A DNA stretch of 24,944 nt. Source: Proteobacteria bacterium UBA1673 (GTDB lineage: Bacteria; Pseudomonadota; Gammaproteobacteria; Comchoanobacterales; Comchoanobacteraceae). This document shows, one piece after another, positions 8,517-16,183 of the stretch. The position numbers were made by a program, and so were the translations under genes. Within the stretch, counting starts at the first letter, position 1. Every line of letters begins with the position of its first letter. A model generated the notes under the pieces. The model was not told the origin of the DNA. It did no database searches and saw nothing but the letters and a program-made list of their open reading frames with translations. The stretch lies in NCBI GenBank assembly GCA_002320385.1, contig DCKN01000044.1, positions 1-24,944 on the forward strand, read 5' to 3'.

Positions 8517-9146
8517 ATGAAACCGTCACTTTGGTTAGCAGAGGAACAAGAAGTCTTTATTCAAGGTTCAAGTGGTCAAATTCAAGCAGGGCTATCGCAA
8601 TATTCGGGTGCAAGTAAAGGGGTGTTGGTCTGTCATCCTCATCCGCTTCATGAAGGCACGATGTTCAATAAAGTAGTGACAACAGTGGTTCAGGCGGGAC
8701 GACAAAACCAACTAACCACCGTGCGTTTTAATTACAGGGGCGTCGGCGATAGTCAAGGGGAATTTGATCATGCTACTGGAGAAGCACAAGATGCACTCAG
8801 CGTGGGCCATTGGATGCTACAATCACTAGGTTGCAAACAAGTCGAGTTGGTAGGCTTTTCCTTTGGTGCTTGTATTGCATTTAATATTCAGAATGAATTA
8901 CCTGGATCACATTGCATTATGTTGTGCCCAAGTGTAGATAGAATGCACTTCAATGCTGGAACGCATAGACAGAAAACAGCCGTCATTCAAGCAGAAAATG
9001 ACGAGATTGTTGATACTAGGTCCGTGCAAGCCTGGGTGCAGCGTCAAAATAATATTCAGTTAAAATGGGTGTCTGGAGCCAGTCATTTTTTTCATGGACA
9101 GTTGCTACCATTAAAAAAAATACTGATTGAACTGATATCGGATTAA
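8517..9146 (+). CDS. Alpha/beta hydrolase (COG2945-like)
   Basis: This 209-residue cytoplasmic protein belongs to the alpha/beta hydrolase superfamily, of the small dienelactone-hydrolase-like type often listed as COG2945. The markers are VLVCHPHPLHEGTM (residues 37-49), with the CHPHP oxyanion-side motif, VRFNYRGVGDSQGEFD (69-84), and the nucleophile elbow GFSFGA at 113-118 with Ser115. The catalytic acid is probably Asp162 or Asp166 in ENDEIVDT, and the histidine is His190 in GASHFFHGQ. The substrate is unknown. The gene starts 4 bases after the rubredoxin stop codon and lacks a strong ribosome binding site of its own, which suggests translational coupling. The length matches the family, and no residues appear to be missing. 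Confidence 0.88.
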   Translation: MKPSLWLAEEQEVFIQGSSGQIQAGLSQYSGASKGVLVCHPHPLHEGTMFNKVVTTVVQAGRQNQLTTVRFNYRGVGDSQGEFDHATGEAQDALSVGHWMLQSLGCKQVELVGFSFGACIAFNIQNELPGSHCIMLCPSVDRMHFNAGTHRQKTAVIQAENDEIVDTRSVQAWVQRQNNIQLKWVSGASHFFHGQLLPLKKILIELISD

Positions 9147-9165
9147 ACGGCGACAATAGGGTAAA

Positions 9166-9178
9166 GTACAGTCTGTAC
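9166..9178. repeat. Short perfect palindrome, operator-like
   Basis: GTACAG-T-CTGTAC is a perfect 6-base inverted repeat around a single base, in the 73-base gap upstream of the DUF155 gene. The size and position suit a repressor or activator site, but no regulator can be named. It does not fit the LexA box spacing (CTGT-N8-ACAG). Confidence 0.4.
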
Positions 9179-9219
9179 AATTTATATCATTTCAGTTAGG
9201 ATGAATAAAACACATAGAT

Positions 9220-10035
9220 TTGCCCGTGCACAGTCAATCAACCATACACGCCATCTGTATTGCAGATTCATTTCGGCAAGATAAGCTTAGAAAATACATC
9301 AAAGATCGAGAAGGATTTAAGCATCAAGCATGCCCTGACTATCACTACGTCAGTAGTCCTGGATGGGGAGAGGCAGTCGTGTTTATCTATGGATGTATCG
9401 TCTTTTGGGGTGTTGATAGCCCGGATATCCAGAAATTTTTAGTGCATGTCAGCCAATATATAGTTGACCCATGTCCCAATCAAGTCGATGAGGTTTACAA
9501 CATTGTGCATGGTGAAAAAACAACCATCCAGGATAGCAGCATTATCCTTGAGAATGAGAAAATCGATACAAAAATTGCGATCAGCTATGCTTTAGCACAG
9601 GCGGTGAAGCTCCGTCACTATGAAGATATCGTCATGAATACGATGCCAGATTTGCTAACCTTGCCGTCAGATTTAGCCGCAAACGGCCGCATCAGTATCA
9701 GTAAAAAAAATGCCCTGAAGAAAACAGGCGAGATATTTTTAGTACGTGCACAAATTAACCTACACAGTGATCTACTCGACACGCCAGAGTACTTTTGGGA
9801 AAGAACCGAAAAAGAAGAGCATATTTACAGCATGGTTGCCCAAGAGATGGAGCTTGCCAAGCGCGTTAAAAAGCTCAATCATCGACTCGATATCATGCAA
9901 TCTACATATGATCTACTACGGGCGCATATTGAGCACAAGGACAGTATTTTATTAGAGGCAACCATCACCATTCTAATTGCTATGGAAATTGTGATCACTA
10001 CCATGCAGTATATCTGGCCTGTTCATATTCACTAG
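9220..10035 (+). CDS. DUF155 / RMND1 (YagE) family membrane protein
   Basis: This 271-residue protein matches the DUF155 family, which includes yeast Rmd1, human mitochondrial RMND1 and bacterial YagE-type proteins. Family marks are the N-terminal HAICIADSF (residues 10-18), the FIYGCIVFWGVDSPD strand (55-69), LDTPEYFWE (186-194), a following helical, coiled-coil-like part and a single C-terminal membrane helix at about 243-265 (LLEATITILIAMEIVITTM). RMND1 supports mitochondrial translation; the bacterial role is not established. The start is uncertain: in frame there are only TTG at 9220 and GTG at 9226, both without a ribosome binding site, while an ATG at 9201 with TTAGG just before it is in another frame and gives only 27 codons. 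The family usually begins about here, so I accept a non-ATG start. Confidence 0.85.
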   Translation: MPVHSQSTIHAICIADSFRQDKLRKYIKDREGFKHQACPDYHYVSSPGWGEAVVFIYGCIVFWGVDSPDIQKFLVHVSQYIVDPCPNQVDEVYNIVHGEKTTIQDSSIILENEKIDTKIAISYALAQAVKLRHYEDIVMNTMPDLLTLPSDLAANGRISISKKNALKKTGEIFLVRAQINLHSDLLDTPEYFWERTEKEEHIYSMVAQEMELAKRVKKLNHRLDIMQSTYDLLRAHIEHKDSILLEATITILIAMEIVITTMQYIWPVHIH

Positions 10036-10051
10036 GTTTATCGAGAACACC

Positions 10052-12016
10052 CTATGATTGATGGTGATCATTTGGGTTGTGTTCCCGGTAAATTTTCTCA
10101 ATCTGCATTGAGTATTGCTCGATGACAAAAGAACGTTTCAGTTTTAGTGTCGGAGTCAGCTCGCCAGTTTTCGGTGACCAAACGTCGGCTGTAAGATAAA
10201 AGTATTTGACTTGCTCTGGACGACAAAAATGTTGATTGGCTTTGTCAACATGTTGTTCAATCAAATGATGTGTTTGTGCATCTCTAGCAATACCATTCCG
10301 GTCAGTGCAATTAATATGATGTGCTTTGGCATATCGGTGTTCCCCACCATCATATCGCATACAAAGAATTGCCACACAGTAAGCTTTTCCATCACCAACT
10401 AGACAGGCATGTGCAACCAAAGGATGACGCATAAGCATGCTTTCCATTTCGCGAGGGGCAATATTTTTACCATTAGACAAAATAATGATATCTTTTTTAC
10501 GACCGACAATTTCAATTTCACCTGTCTCATGAATTTGGCCAAGATCGCCTGTGCGCAACCAACCATCAACTAAGCTCATCTTAGTATTTTTTGCATCATG
10601 CAGGTAGCCTGAAAAAACGTGCAGACCGCTGACATGAATCAAGCCTGTATCATCAGTCTTAACTTTAGTGCCTGGCATAGGGTAGCCAACACGACCAAAT
10701 TTTCTAGAAATAGGATGAGGCATTTCCATACCAGATGATTGGAATAATGCTTTCATATTGTTACAGATAGCAGCATTCCATGACACAGCAGCTGGTGCGC
10801 TATTTTCAGTAAGACCATAGCCCTCAACAATATCTAGATTAAGTGTGGAGAAAAATTCCATGACATGAGGATCTAGCGGGGCAGATCCTGATAAACATAA
10901 CTGACATTGATCGAGACCAATCGCTTTACGAACTTTATTGATTAATAAAAAAGAGTACAGCTGATGGATCATGCGTATATGCAGTGGAGGTTTTTGATTT
11001 AACTGTAAGTAGGCATTTCGTTTACGACCGTTCTTCAAAATACAGTTGAACAGAGGCCAGAGTATAGAGTCAGACAGTTTAGTGACCAGCCCCTGCTGTA
11101 TCTTTTCATAGACACGTGGTACGGCCACAAAAATACTGGGTCGGACAGCAATAAGCGCCTCTTTAAGATCATTAACGCACCACACACAATAGAGCGTATG
11201 TAGGCTAAAAATCCCACCATAGTAACCAACGACTCGCTCAAAAACATGTGCAAGAGGCAGATAAGACAGAAGACGGGCCCTCGGGATGTGTACGGTCCCA
11301 ACAGCTTCGATGCCAGCAGCAGCAAATAATACATTTTCATTGGATAGAACAACGCCTTTGGGTTTGCCTGTAGTGCCCGAGGTAAAAATCGTGCAAACAG
11401 GATCACATGGCTTTGACGCTTTAATATTATTTAGGATATGTCCTGAAAAGGTATCCAAAATATCCGCGCCCTTTTTCATAACCGACTGCCAAGTCACAGT
11501 ATGTTTGCGCATACGTTGAGGGCGCTCAATACAAATAACCCGAATGTTTCTATTACTAAGTCGAATAGCTGCACACATCTCACGATACATAATAGAATCA
11601 TCAACAATAACCACCGACGAGTGTGTAATAGATAGTAGGGTGTGAATCTGCTCGCTAGTCTGAGTGGTATACACAGAACAAGGCGTGTTGCCGCTGTAGA
11701 GTGCGCCCAGATCTCCGATAAAATGTTCTGGTCGGTTCCTGGACATAATTAAAATAGACTGATGGCTAATGCCTAGATCGATCAGATAGGCAGCTAATAC
11801 CATTGCTTTATGATGAAGTGCATACCATGAGATGCACTCAGGCGAGTCCTGATAATCGTGGCTAGGGAAATAACAGATTGCAGCATCATTAGCATGAAGC
11901 TTGCTGTTTCGCAGCATCAGCTTAGGGATTGTCATCCCTTTGATCTGTTTGCGAATCGTTTTGCCCAGAGCAAAAATATCTGCGTGTAGAGAATGCATCT
12001 TCCTATCGCTAACCAT
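10052..12016 (-). CDS. Long-chain acyl-CoA synthetase (AMP-forming)
   Basis: This 654-residue enzyme of the ANL superfamily (COG1022) activates a long-chain fatty acid to acyl-AMP and then to acyl-CoA. The motifs are complete: the P-loop IFTSGTTGKPKGVVLS (210-225), YLPLAHVFER (252-261), EGYGLTE (398-404), GWLRTGDLG (485-493), GRKKDIIILSNGKNIAP (505-521) and TPTLKLKR near the end (621-628, catalytic Lys probably 625). The length and C-terminus resemble the bubblegum/FAA1-type enzymes more than E. coli FadD. Two starts are possible: the ATG at 12016, or Met7 (11998), which has GATAGGAAG just before it. It lies 72 bases downstream of the MATE gene on the same strand and may share its transcript. 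It could supply fatty acids for membrane lipids or for beta-oxidation; the window does not decide. Confidence 0.93.
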   Translation of the reverse strand: MVSDRKMHSLHADIFALGKTIRKQIKGMTIPKLMLRNSKLHANDAAICYFPSHDYQDSPECISWYALHHKAMVLAAYLIDLGISHQSILIMSRNRPEHFIGDLGALYSGNTPCSVYTTQTSEQIHTLLSITHSSVVIVDDSIMYREMCAAIRLSNRNIRVICIERPQRMRKHTVTWQSVMKKGADILDTFSGHILNNIKASKPCDPVCTIFTSGTTGKPKGVVLSNENVLFAAAGIEAVGTVHIPRARLLSYLPLAHVFERVVGYYGGIFSLHTLYCVWCVNDLKEALIAVRPSIFVAVPRVYEKIQQGLVTKLSDSILWPLFNCILKNGRKRNAYLQLNQKPPLHIRMIHQLYSFLLINKVRKAIGLDQCQLCLSGSAPLDPHVMEFFSTLNLDIVEGYGLTENSAPAAVSWNAAICNNMKALFQSSGMEMPHPISRKFGRVGYPMPGTKVKTDDTGLIHVSGLHVFSGYLHDAKNTKMSLVDGWLRTGDLGQIHETGEIEIVGRKKDIIILSNGKNIAPREMESMLMRHPLVAHACLVGDGKAYCVAILCMRYDGGEHRYAKAHHINCTDRNGIARDAQTHHLIEQHVDKANQHFCRPEQVKYFYLTADVWSPKTGELTPTLKLKRSFVIEQYSMQIEKIYREHNPNDHHQS

Positions 12017-12035
12017 AAGTGTTACTAACTAAACG

Positions 12036-12072
12036 TATGCACTATATAGTCTAATTTAAGAAATATGCACTA
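12036..12072. repeat. Direct repeat TATGCACTA x2
   Basis: TATGCACTA occurs at 12036-12044 and again at 12064-12072, 28 bases apart start to start, in the 72-base gap upstream of the acyl-CoA synthetase. A 28-base period is close to, but not exactly, a whole number of helical turns. It may be a paired regulator site. Confidence 0.35.
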
Positions 12073-12088
12073 ATAAGTTGAGTATTAT

Positions 12089-13417
12089 TTAGCCAGGTTG
12101 GGGAGCTGTTATTCGTCGCACCTTCTTTGCGGGGCAGGCAACCGTTACCCAGTAGATAATCATTGCAGAAAGCTTAAGAAACTTCTCCGTCGCGATAATC
12201 AAAGAAACTGTTACGATCGATGCACCAGCGGTTGAGCCCATAATAAACAACATTGGAATACGAAATCCATAAATAAACCCTAGATTTAGGCAAACAGAAG
12301 CCACTGTATGGTCAACCGCCTGGAGTATTTTCAATATGGTCTGACAGCCAACGTGCAGACAGAGAGTACATAGCATAATTTGAAGCGGTGCCAGCGTGCT
12401 CATCTGTAACGGAATATTACTCGGAGCAGCTAGGCTAAGTATAGACGGCGCAAATAAACTCAAGACGACGCCGATTGATCCAAGAAAACATGAGCCAATA
12501 ATCAGGATTCTCCAGCCCACTTGATTGGCCAAGTCAGGACTTTTAACACGTGATTTAGACACTTCGGTGAGCGCCGTTAAACCAAAGCCTGCTCCAGGAG
12601 AAATGCCTTGAATACTGGAAACCAAGTGTAGGCTTGCCAGGGGTAAAAGTCCAAAGAATTTACTTGTTGTCGTAAAAATAAGGGTAGTTCCAATGTGATC
12701 GATTATCCCATGGAGTGTCAGAGGGAAGCTCACTCGCCATAATTTAAAACAACGACCCATCGTTGGCAGTGTCGGAACCAAGATTCGGAAGTTACGAAGC
12801 AGCTGCTCAAGATAGATACACAAGCCAACTGCCATTGACAATGTGTAAGACAATCCTAGGCCAACTATACCCATCGGTTGTATCAAGCCAGACCCTGATA
12901 GTAGTAGATGAGCAAACATACAATGTAGAATCAGTGTCGAAGCAATCACAGTGAAGAAAATTCGGTTATTTCGATGAGCCGCATAAAACCCGCGTAGACA
13001 AAAGATCAGACACTGTAACAGACAGCCTAATAGCCGCAAGCGGAAAAAATCAATACAATGTGGAGAGCTTGGGGCATCACTTGAAATCATATGCAAAAAA
13101 TATTCCGGAAACATCGCTAGCAAGCCTAGTATGGGGGTGAGCACTAAAATTGATGTGAGAATGCCGGCAATCAGATAATGATAGATCGATGACGTGTCCT
13201 CAACACGTGAGCTCAGAGACTGAATGGCATAGCTACATGATAAGACAACACATTCAGGTATAAAAGTAATGAGGTTAACGGTACCAATCAAAACAATTTC
13301 AGGCGAAGAAAAATATTGTGTCACAAACAATTTGTCAACCATTGGCCTTAGATTGAGCAAAAGAATACCTGATACAAATGCTGGTGTTGTGTAGAATAGA
13401 CTGTCTTTTTTCAACAT
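12089..13417 (-). CDS. MATE-family efflux transporter
   Basis: This 442-residue polytopic membrane protein is predicted to have about 12 transmembrane helices, the size expected for a NorM-type MATE exporter, which uses a Na or H gradient to expel cationic drugs or metabolites. Supporting features are the N-terminal half with LRPMVDKLFVTQYFSSPEI, the loop CLRGFYAAHRNNRIFFTVI (the R-x-x-x-Q-A-type region after helix 4), QPMGIVGLGLSYTLSMAVG, and a second half of similar pattern. MurJ was considered but is longer, with 14 helices, and the motifs fit less well. It starts at the ATG at 13417 and is divergent from metK; the acyl-CoA synthetase lies downstream on the same strand. A good minus-strand promoter and a palindrome lie just upstream. 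The substrate cannot be told. Confidence 0.87.
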   Translation of the reverse strand: MLKKDSLFYTTPAFVSGILLLNLRPMVDKLFVTQYFSSPEIVLIGTVNLITFIPECVVLSCSYAIQSLSSRVEDTSSIYHYLIAGILTSILVLTPILGLLAMFPEYFLHMISSDAPSSPHCIDFFRLRLLGCLLQCLIFCLRGFYAAHRNNRIFFTVIASTLILHCMFAHLLLSGSGLIQPMGIVGLGLSYTLSMAVGLCIYLEQLLRNFRILVPTLPTMGRCFKLWRVSFPLTLHGIIDHIGTTLIFTTTSKFFGLLPLASLHLVSSIQGISPGAGFGLTALTEVSKSRVKSPDLANQVGWRILIIGSCFLGSIGVVLSLFAPSILSLAAPSNIPLQMSTLAPLQIMLCTLCLHVGCQTILKILQAVDHTVASVCLNLGFIYGFRIPMLFIMGSTAGASIVTVSLIIATEKFLKLSAMIIYWVTVACPAKKVRRITAPQPG

Positions 13418-13429
13418 GGATGATTTTTG

Positions 13430-13445
13430 AATATCTACAGATATT
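13430..13445. repeat. Palindrome over the MATE promoter
   Basis: AATATC-TACA-GATATT is a perfect 6-base inverted repeat with a 4-base spacer. It overlaps the predicted -10 box and start point of the minus-strand MATE promoter, where a repressor would block transcription. Confidence 0.4.
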
Positions 13446-13470
13446 AGTATGGTTTTTTGATCTAAGTCAA
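13441..13470 (-). promoter_or_regulatory. Predicted sigma70 promoter of the MATE gene
   Basis: On the minus strand TTGACT (13470-13465), an 18-base spacer and TAATAT (13446-13441) match the consensus well. The start would be near 13434, about 17 bases before the ATG. Confidence 0.5.
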
Positions 13471-13643
13471 TGGTTAATCGTGAAAAAGACAGTTAATTCA
13501 ATCAGATTTTCGGCCAAAGTGTTCTAAGTTAAGAAGATGATGGTTATAAGCAAATGCCTTCATTAGGCGTGTCTTAAGTCTAAAAGGCATGAAAATATAG
13601 ATTGTTTTGCTGACGCATAGCTAGACCAACAAGACCTTTGATA

Positions 13644-13690
13644 TTGAGGATAACCGTGGAATATGGTAGTCTAAGTCGATTTTTAGGTGG
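13644..13690 (+). promoter_or_regulatory. metK promoter and ribosome binding site
   Basis: TTGAGG (13644-13649), 17 bases and TAGTCT (13667-13672), preceded by TGG, form a likely extended -10 promoter; TTGATA-18-TATGGT (13638-13667) is an overlapping alternative. AGGTGG at 13685-13690 lies 9 bases before the GTG at 13700 and decides that non-ATG start. The short leader leaves no room for a SAM riboswitch. Confidence 0.5.
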
Positions 13691-13699
13691 ACATAAACA

Positions 13700-14854
13700 G
13701 TGGTAAAAAAAATATTCTCTTCCGAATCAGTGTCACCAGGCCATCCAGACAAGATTTGTGATCAAATCTCTGATGCTGTTTTAGATGCGTTACTCAGAGC
13801 GGATAAGTATTCTAGGGTTGCTTGTGAAGTCATGGCCAAAAACAGTGTCATTGTTGTGGCAGGAGAGGTCAACTCCACCGGCTATGTTGATCTTGAGTCA
13901 ATCATCAAGAAAGTTTGTCAGAGAATTGGTTATACCAATCAAAATGCGGGTTTTGATATGAATCATTTCTCTGTAATCAATATGCTTTCAAGCCAATCCA
14001 GTGATATTGCGCAGGGCGTCAGTCAAGCAAAAAAGAAAAATCAGGGCGCAGGGGATCAGGGACTTATGTTTGGCTACGCAACCACAGAAACCAAAGACTA
14101 TATGCCAATGGCACACAGTCTGGCAAATCAGCTGATGCAAAAGCACCATCAATACATTTTAGAAAAAAAATATGACTGGTTAGGTCCTGATGCCAAACCT
14201 CAAGTCGCGCTCATTTATGAAGACCACAAGCCGATTGGTATACACAATGTTGTCTTATCCACCCAACACACAGAAGCAATACAACACAATGAATTGGTGG
14301 AAATCATCAAAAACGAGCTCATTAGACCTGTGCTACCAGAAAACTTAATAAGTGACACAACCGAGTTTTTTATAAATCCAACAGGCAGATTCATCATTGG
14401 TGGACCAATGGCGGACTGTGGGCTCACCGGTAGAAAAATTATCGTTGATTCCTACGGAGGAATGGCAAGACATGGCGGCGGATGTTTTTCCGGAAAAGAT
14501 CCTTCAAAAGTCGATCGATCAGCGGCTTATTGTGCACGATATATCGCCAAGCATATCGTCGCTGCAGGGCTTGCATCACGCTGCGAGGTGCAACTGGCTT
14601 ACGCAATCGGACGGGCTGACCCCACCTCGATGCGAATAGAAACATTTGGGACGAGTCAGCATGATGAGGTGATACTTGAAAAAATGGTGAGGCAGATATT
14701 CCCTCTGACCCCGTACCAAATCATAGACCAGCTCGAGCTATTACAACCAATTTACCAAAAAACAGCGACATTTGGTCATTTCGGACGCGATGAATGTCAT
14801 TTCCCTTGGGAGCGACTAGACCGTCTTGAGCGTATTCAAAATTTCATCGGTTGA
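13700..14854 (+). CDS. metK: S-adenosylmethionine synthetase
   Basis: This 384-residue cytoplasmic enzyme makes S-adenosylmethionine from methionine and ATP; it is normally a tetramer using Mg and K. It starts at a GTG (13700), supported by AGGTGG upstream and by the family N-terminus IFSSESVSPGHPDKICDQ. The signature GAGDQGLMFGYA is at residues 116-127, followed by GGPMADCGLTGRKIIVDSYG and the phosphate-binding GGGCFSGKDPSKVDRSAAY at about 256-275. The length equals that of E. coli MetK, and no key residue is missing. It is divergent from the MATE gene and convergent with the DUF333 gene after about 40 bases. No S-box or other riboswitch was seen, in keeping with gammaproteobacteria, which normally use MetJ. 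Confidence 0.97.
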   Translation: MVKKIFSSESVSPGHPDKICDQISDAVLDALLRADKYSRVACEVMAKNSVIVVAGEVNSTGYVDLESIIKKVCQRIGYTNQNAGFDMNHFSVINMLSSQSSDIAQGVSQAKKKNQGAGDQGLMFGYATTETKDYMPMAHSLANQLMQKHHQYILEKKYDWLGPDAKPQVALIYEDHKPIGIHNVVLSTQHTEAIQHNELVEIIKNELIRPVLPENLISDTTEFFINPTGRFIIGGPMADCGLTGRKIIVDSYGGMARHGGGCFSGKDPSKVDRSAAYCARYIAKHIVAAGLASRCEVQLAYAIGRADPTSMRIETFGTSQHDEVILEKMVRQIFPLTPYQIIDQLELLQPIYQKTATFGHFGRDECHFPWERLDRLERIQNFIG

Positions 14855-14894
14855 TCAACCTGCGGTAGTAGCCAATGAAATAGCGGCATTTATA

Positions 14895-15266
14895 TTACTT
14901 GCTTAAAAGCGAGGTTTCAGACGTCTCAACTGGTCTCAAAACGACCTTCCAAAGAGCGTCTTTCTGATCTTGGGAGCGCTCAAGATCCCAGCGGTACAAC
15001 TTACCCCCAATCTCACAAAGCGGAACTTTTTTAATCGTAACAATTTTCCCCTGATTTTGCGCGCATATATGATACTTTTGGCCGCATTCTCCACGCCAAA
15101 AGGCCCACTGATTACATCGAGTGTTATCAGGAAATAGGCAGTCATTTTTATCTTGGGTGTAACCCATCGTAGCACACATCACCGATGAAGGGTTGGGAAT
15201 CGCGTGCACAGCCACAGATACAAGCGCCATGATAGTCGTAATAACTCTAGAAGTAAAAATCATCAT
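14895..15266 (-). CDS. Exported cysteine-rich DUF333-type protein
   Basis: This 123-residue protein has a typical signal peptide (about residues 1-22, cleavage after VHA). The mature part begins IPNPSSVMCATMGYTQ and continues CLFPDNTRCNQWAFWRGECG, which fits the DUF333 pattern: NP, Cys, then C-x-x-P-D/N-G/T-x-x-C-x-x-W-x-x-x-R-G-x-C. Six cysteines (31, 43, 51, 61, 68, 84) suggest disulfides in the periplasm or outside the cell. The about 55 residues after the domain are basic and unrecognised. The start is well supported: on the minus strand AGAGG (15279-15275) lies 8 bases before the ATG. DUF333 proteins are small putative haemolysin- or inhibitor-like secreted proteins of unproven function. 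The gene is divergent from an exported acid phosphatase, and the two may be co-regulated. Confidence 0.82.
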   Translation of the reverse strand: MMIFTSRVITTIMALVSVAVHAIPNPSSVMCATMGYTQDKNDCLFPDNTRCNQWAFWRGECGQKYHICAQNQGKIVTIKKVPLCEIGGKLYRWDLERSQDQKDALWKVVLRPVETSETSLLSK

Positions 15267-15317
15267 TCTAATAACCTCTTATGTTTGAATCATCTCATTA
15301 CGATGGCACAGATTACA

Positions 15318-15337
15318 AATGTTTACAATTAAACATT
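15318..15337. repeat. Perfect 8-base inverted repeat between divergent genes
   Basis: AATGTTTA, spacer CAAT, and TAAACATT form a perfect 20-base palindromic element. It lies about 50 bases upstream of the DUF333 start and 100 bases upstream of the phosphatase start, where a dimeric regulator could act on the minus-strand promoter or on both. Confidence 0.5.
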
Positions 15338-15382
15338 CAAAATTCAACAAACACAAAGGATAGAGTCCGGTCATTTAACACA

Positions 15383-15411
15383 TTGATCAGTCTATTTACC
15401 TATGCTAGTCT
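15383..15411 (+). promoter_or_regulatory. Predicted promoter of the acid phosphatase
   Basis: TTGATC (15383-15388), 17 bases and TAGTCT (15406-15411), preceded by TGC, form an extended -10 promoter with the same -10 hexamer as metK. The start would be near 15418, about 20 bases before the ATG. Confidence 0.45.
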
Positions 15412-15439
15412 CAATCAAGCGGATACACACACCTGAATC

Positions 15440-16099
15440 ATGAAAATCTCCGTTCTGCGCATGCGTGGCTGGAAAATCTTCAGTATGACCATTTTGTTTT
15501 GCGGACCAGTGCTGGCGCAGGCAGCAATGCTGGCATCTGAGTTAGAGGCTTACGATAAAAGCGGGCGTTATCAAGCTGAGCTCGAGAATAAAATCGCCAG
15601 TTGCCTGCAAGAAACTAAGCAATGGCAAGAAAATAACGACCCGGTCGAAAATCCAATCGCGATTTTTGATATTGATGAAACGATTGTTTCAAATATCGGC
15701 CTGATCCGAAAAAGCGGCTACCAGTTTGCAAAAAATGATTTCGTGGCCCACGTAACAAGCAATCAGCCAGTAATAATTCAGCCGGCTTTCGCGCTCTTTA
15801 ATTACTTAAAAGATAACGGGATTAAAGTTTTTTTTATCACCGGGCGTACACAGGATATGTGTGACGTAACTATGAGCCAGCTGGCTGCAGTTGGCATCAA
15901 GCCTAGCGATTATCACCGCCTAATCTGTACACCGAATAATGAAAGAAGCTCATGGAAATTCAAACTAGCCATGCGTAAGCAGTTAGTAGCGAAAGGGTAC
16001 ACTATCGTTGTAAATATTAGCGATCAAGAGATGGATCTAATAGCGCCTAAATCTGGGGTGACATGTAAATTACCCAATCCATTTTACAACATCGTATAG
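15440..16099 (+). CDS. Exported HAD-family acid phosphatase
   Basis: This 219-residue protein is a HAD-superfamily acid phosphatase of the class B/plant-type group. It begins with a signal peptide (basic start, then MTILFCGPVLAQA, cleavage near residue 28), so it acts in the periplasm or outside the cell. All HAD motifs are visible: FDIDETIVSN (76-85; nucleophile Asp77, acid/base Asp79), FFITGRT (131-137, motif II Thr134), a lysine at 173 or 175 in SSWKFK (motif III) and NISDQEMDL (192-200, with Asp195 and Asp199 as motif IV acids). It would remove phosphate from small organic phosphates. The start at the ATG at 15440 lacks a clear ribosome binding site; Met8 is an alternative. Similar secreted phosphatases occur in Legionella-type intracellular bacteria. 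Confidence 0.9.
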   Translation: MKISVLRMRGWKIFSMTILFCGPVLAQAAMLASELEAYDKSGRYQAELENKIASCLQETKQWQENNDPVENPIAIFDIDETIVSNIGLIRKSGYQFAKNDFVAHVTSNQPVIIQPAFALFNYLKDNGIKVFFITGRTQDMCDVTMSQLAAVGIKPSDYHRLICTPNNERSSWKFKLAMRKQLVAKGYTIVVNISDQEMDLIAPKSGVTCKLPNPFYNIV

Positions 16100-16133
16100 C
16101 CGTCTATCGCATCTCTTGCAGTGCCTATCAATC

Positions 16134-16162
16134 TTGAATCATACAGACAGTTGTGCTAGCTT
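16134..16162 (+). promoter_or_regulatory. Predicted promoter of bioY
   Basis: TTGAAT (16134-16139), 17 bases and TAGCTT (16157-16162), preceded by TGC, give a plausible extended -10 promoter. The start would be near 16169. No BirA-type operator palindrome was seen. Confidence 0.4.
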
Positions 16163-16183
16163 GAACAAAAAGCGAGGATAGGC

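Noticed and set aside
11035..11406. 123-codon minus-strand frame inside the acyl-CoA synthetase
   Set aside because: It lies wholly within a confidently identified gene in another frame of the same strand and its translation shows no family features.
12089..13417. MurJ lipid II flippase
   Set aside because: The protein has 442 residues and about 12 helices with MATE-like loop motifs; MurJ is about 510 residues with 14 helices.
13471..13699. SAM riboswitch before metK
   Set aside because: No S-box or SAM-II-like core could be seen, the predicted leader is under 30 bases, and gammaproteobacteria normally control metK by MetJ.
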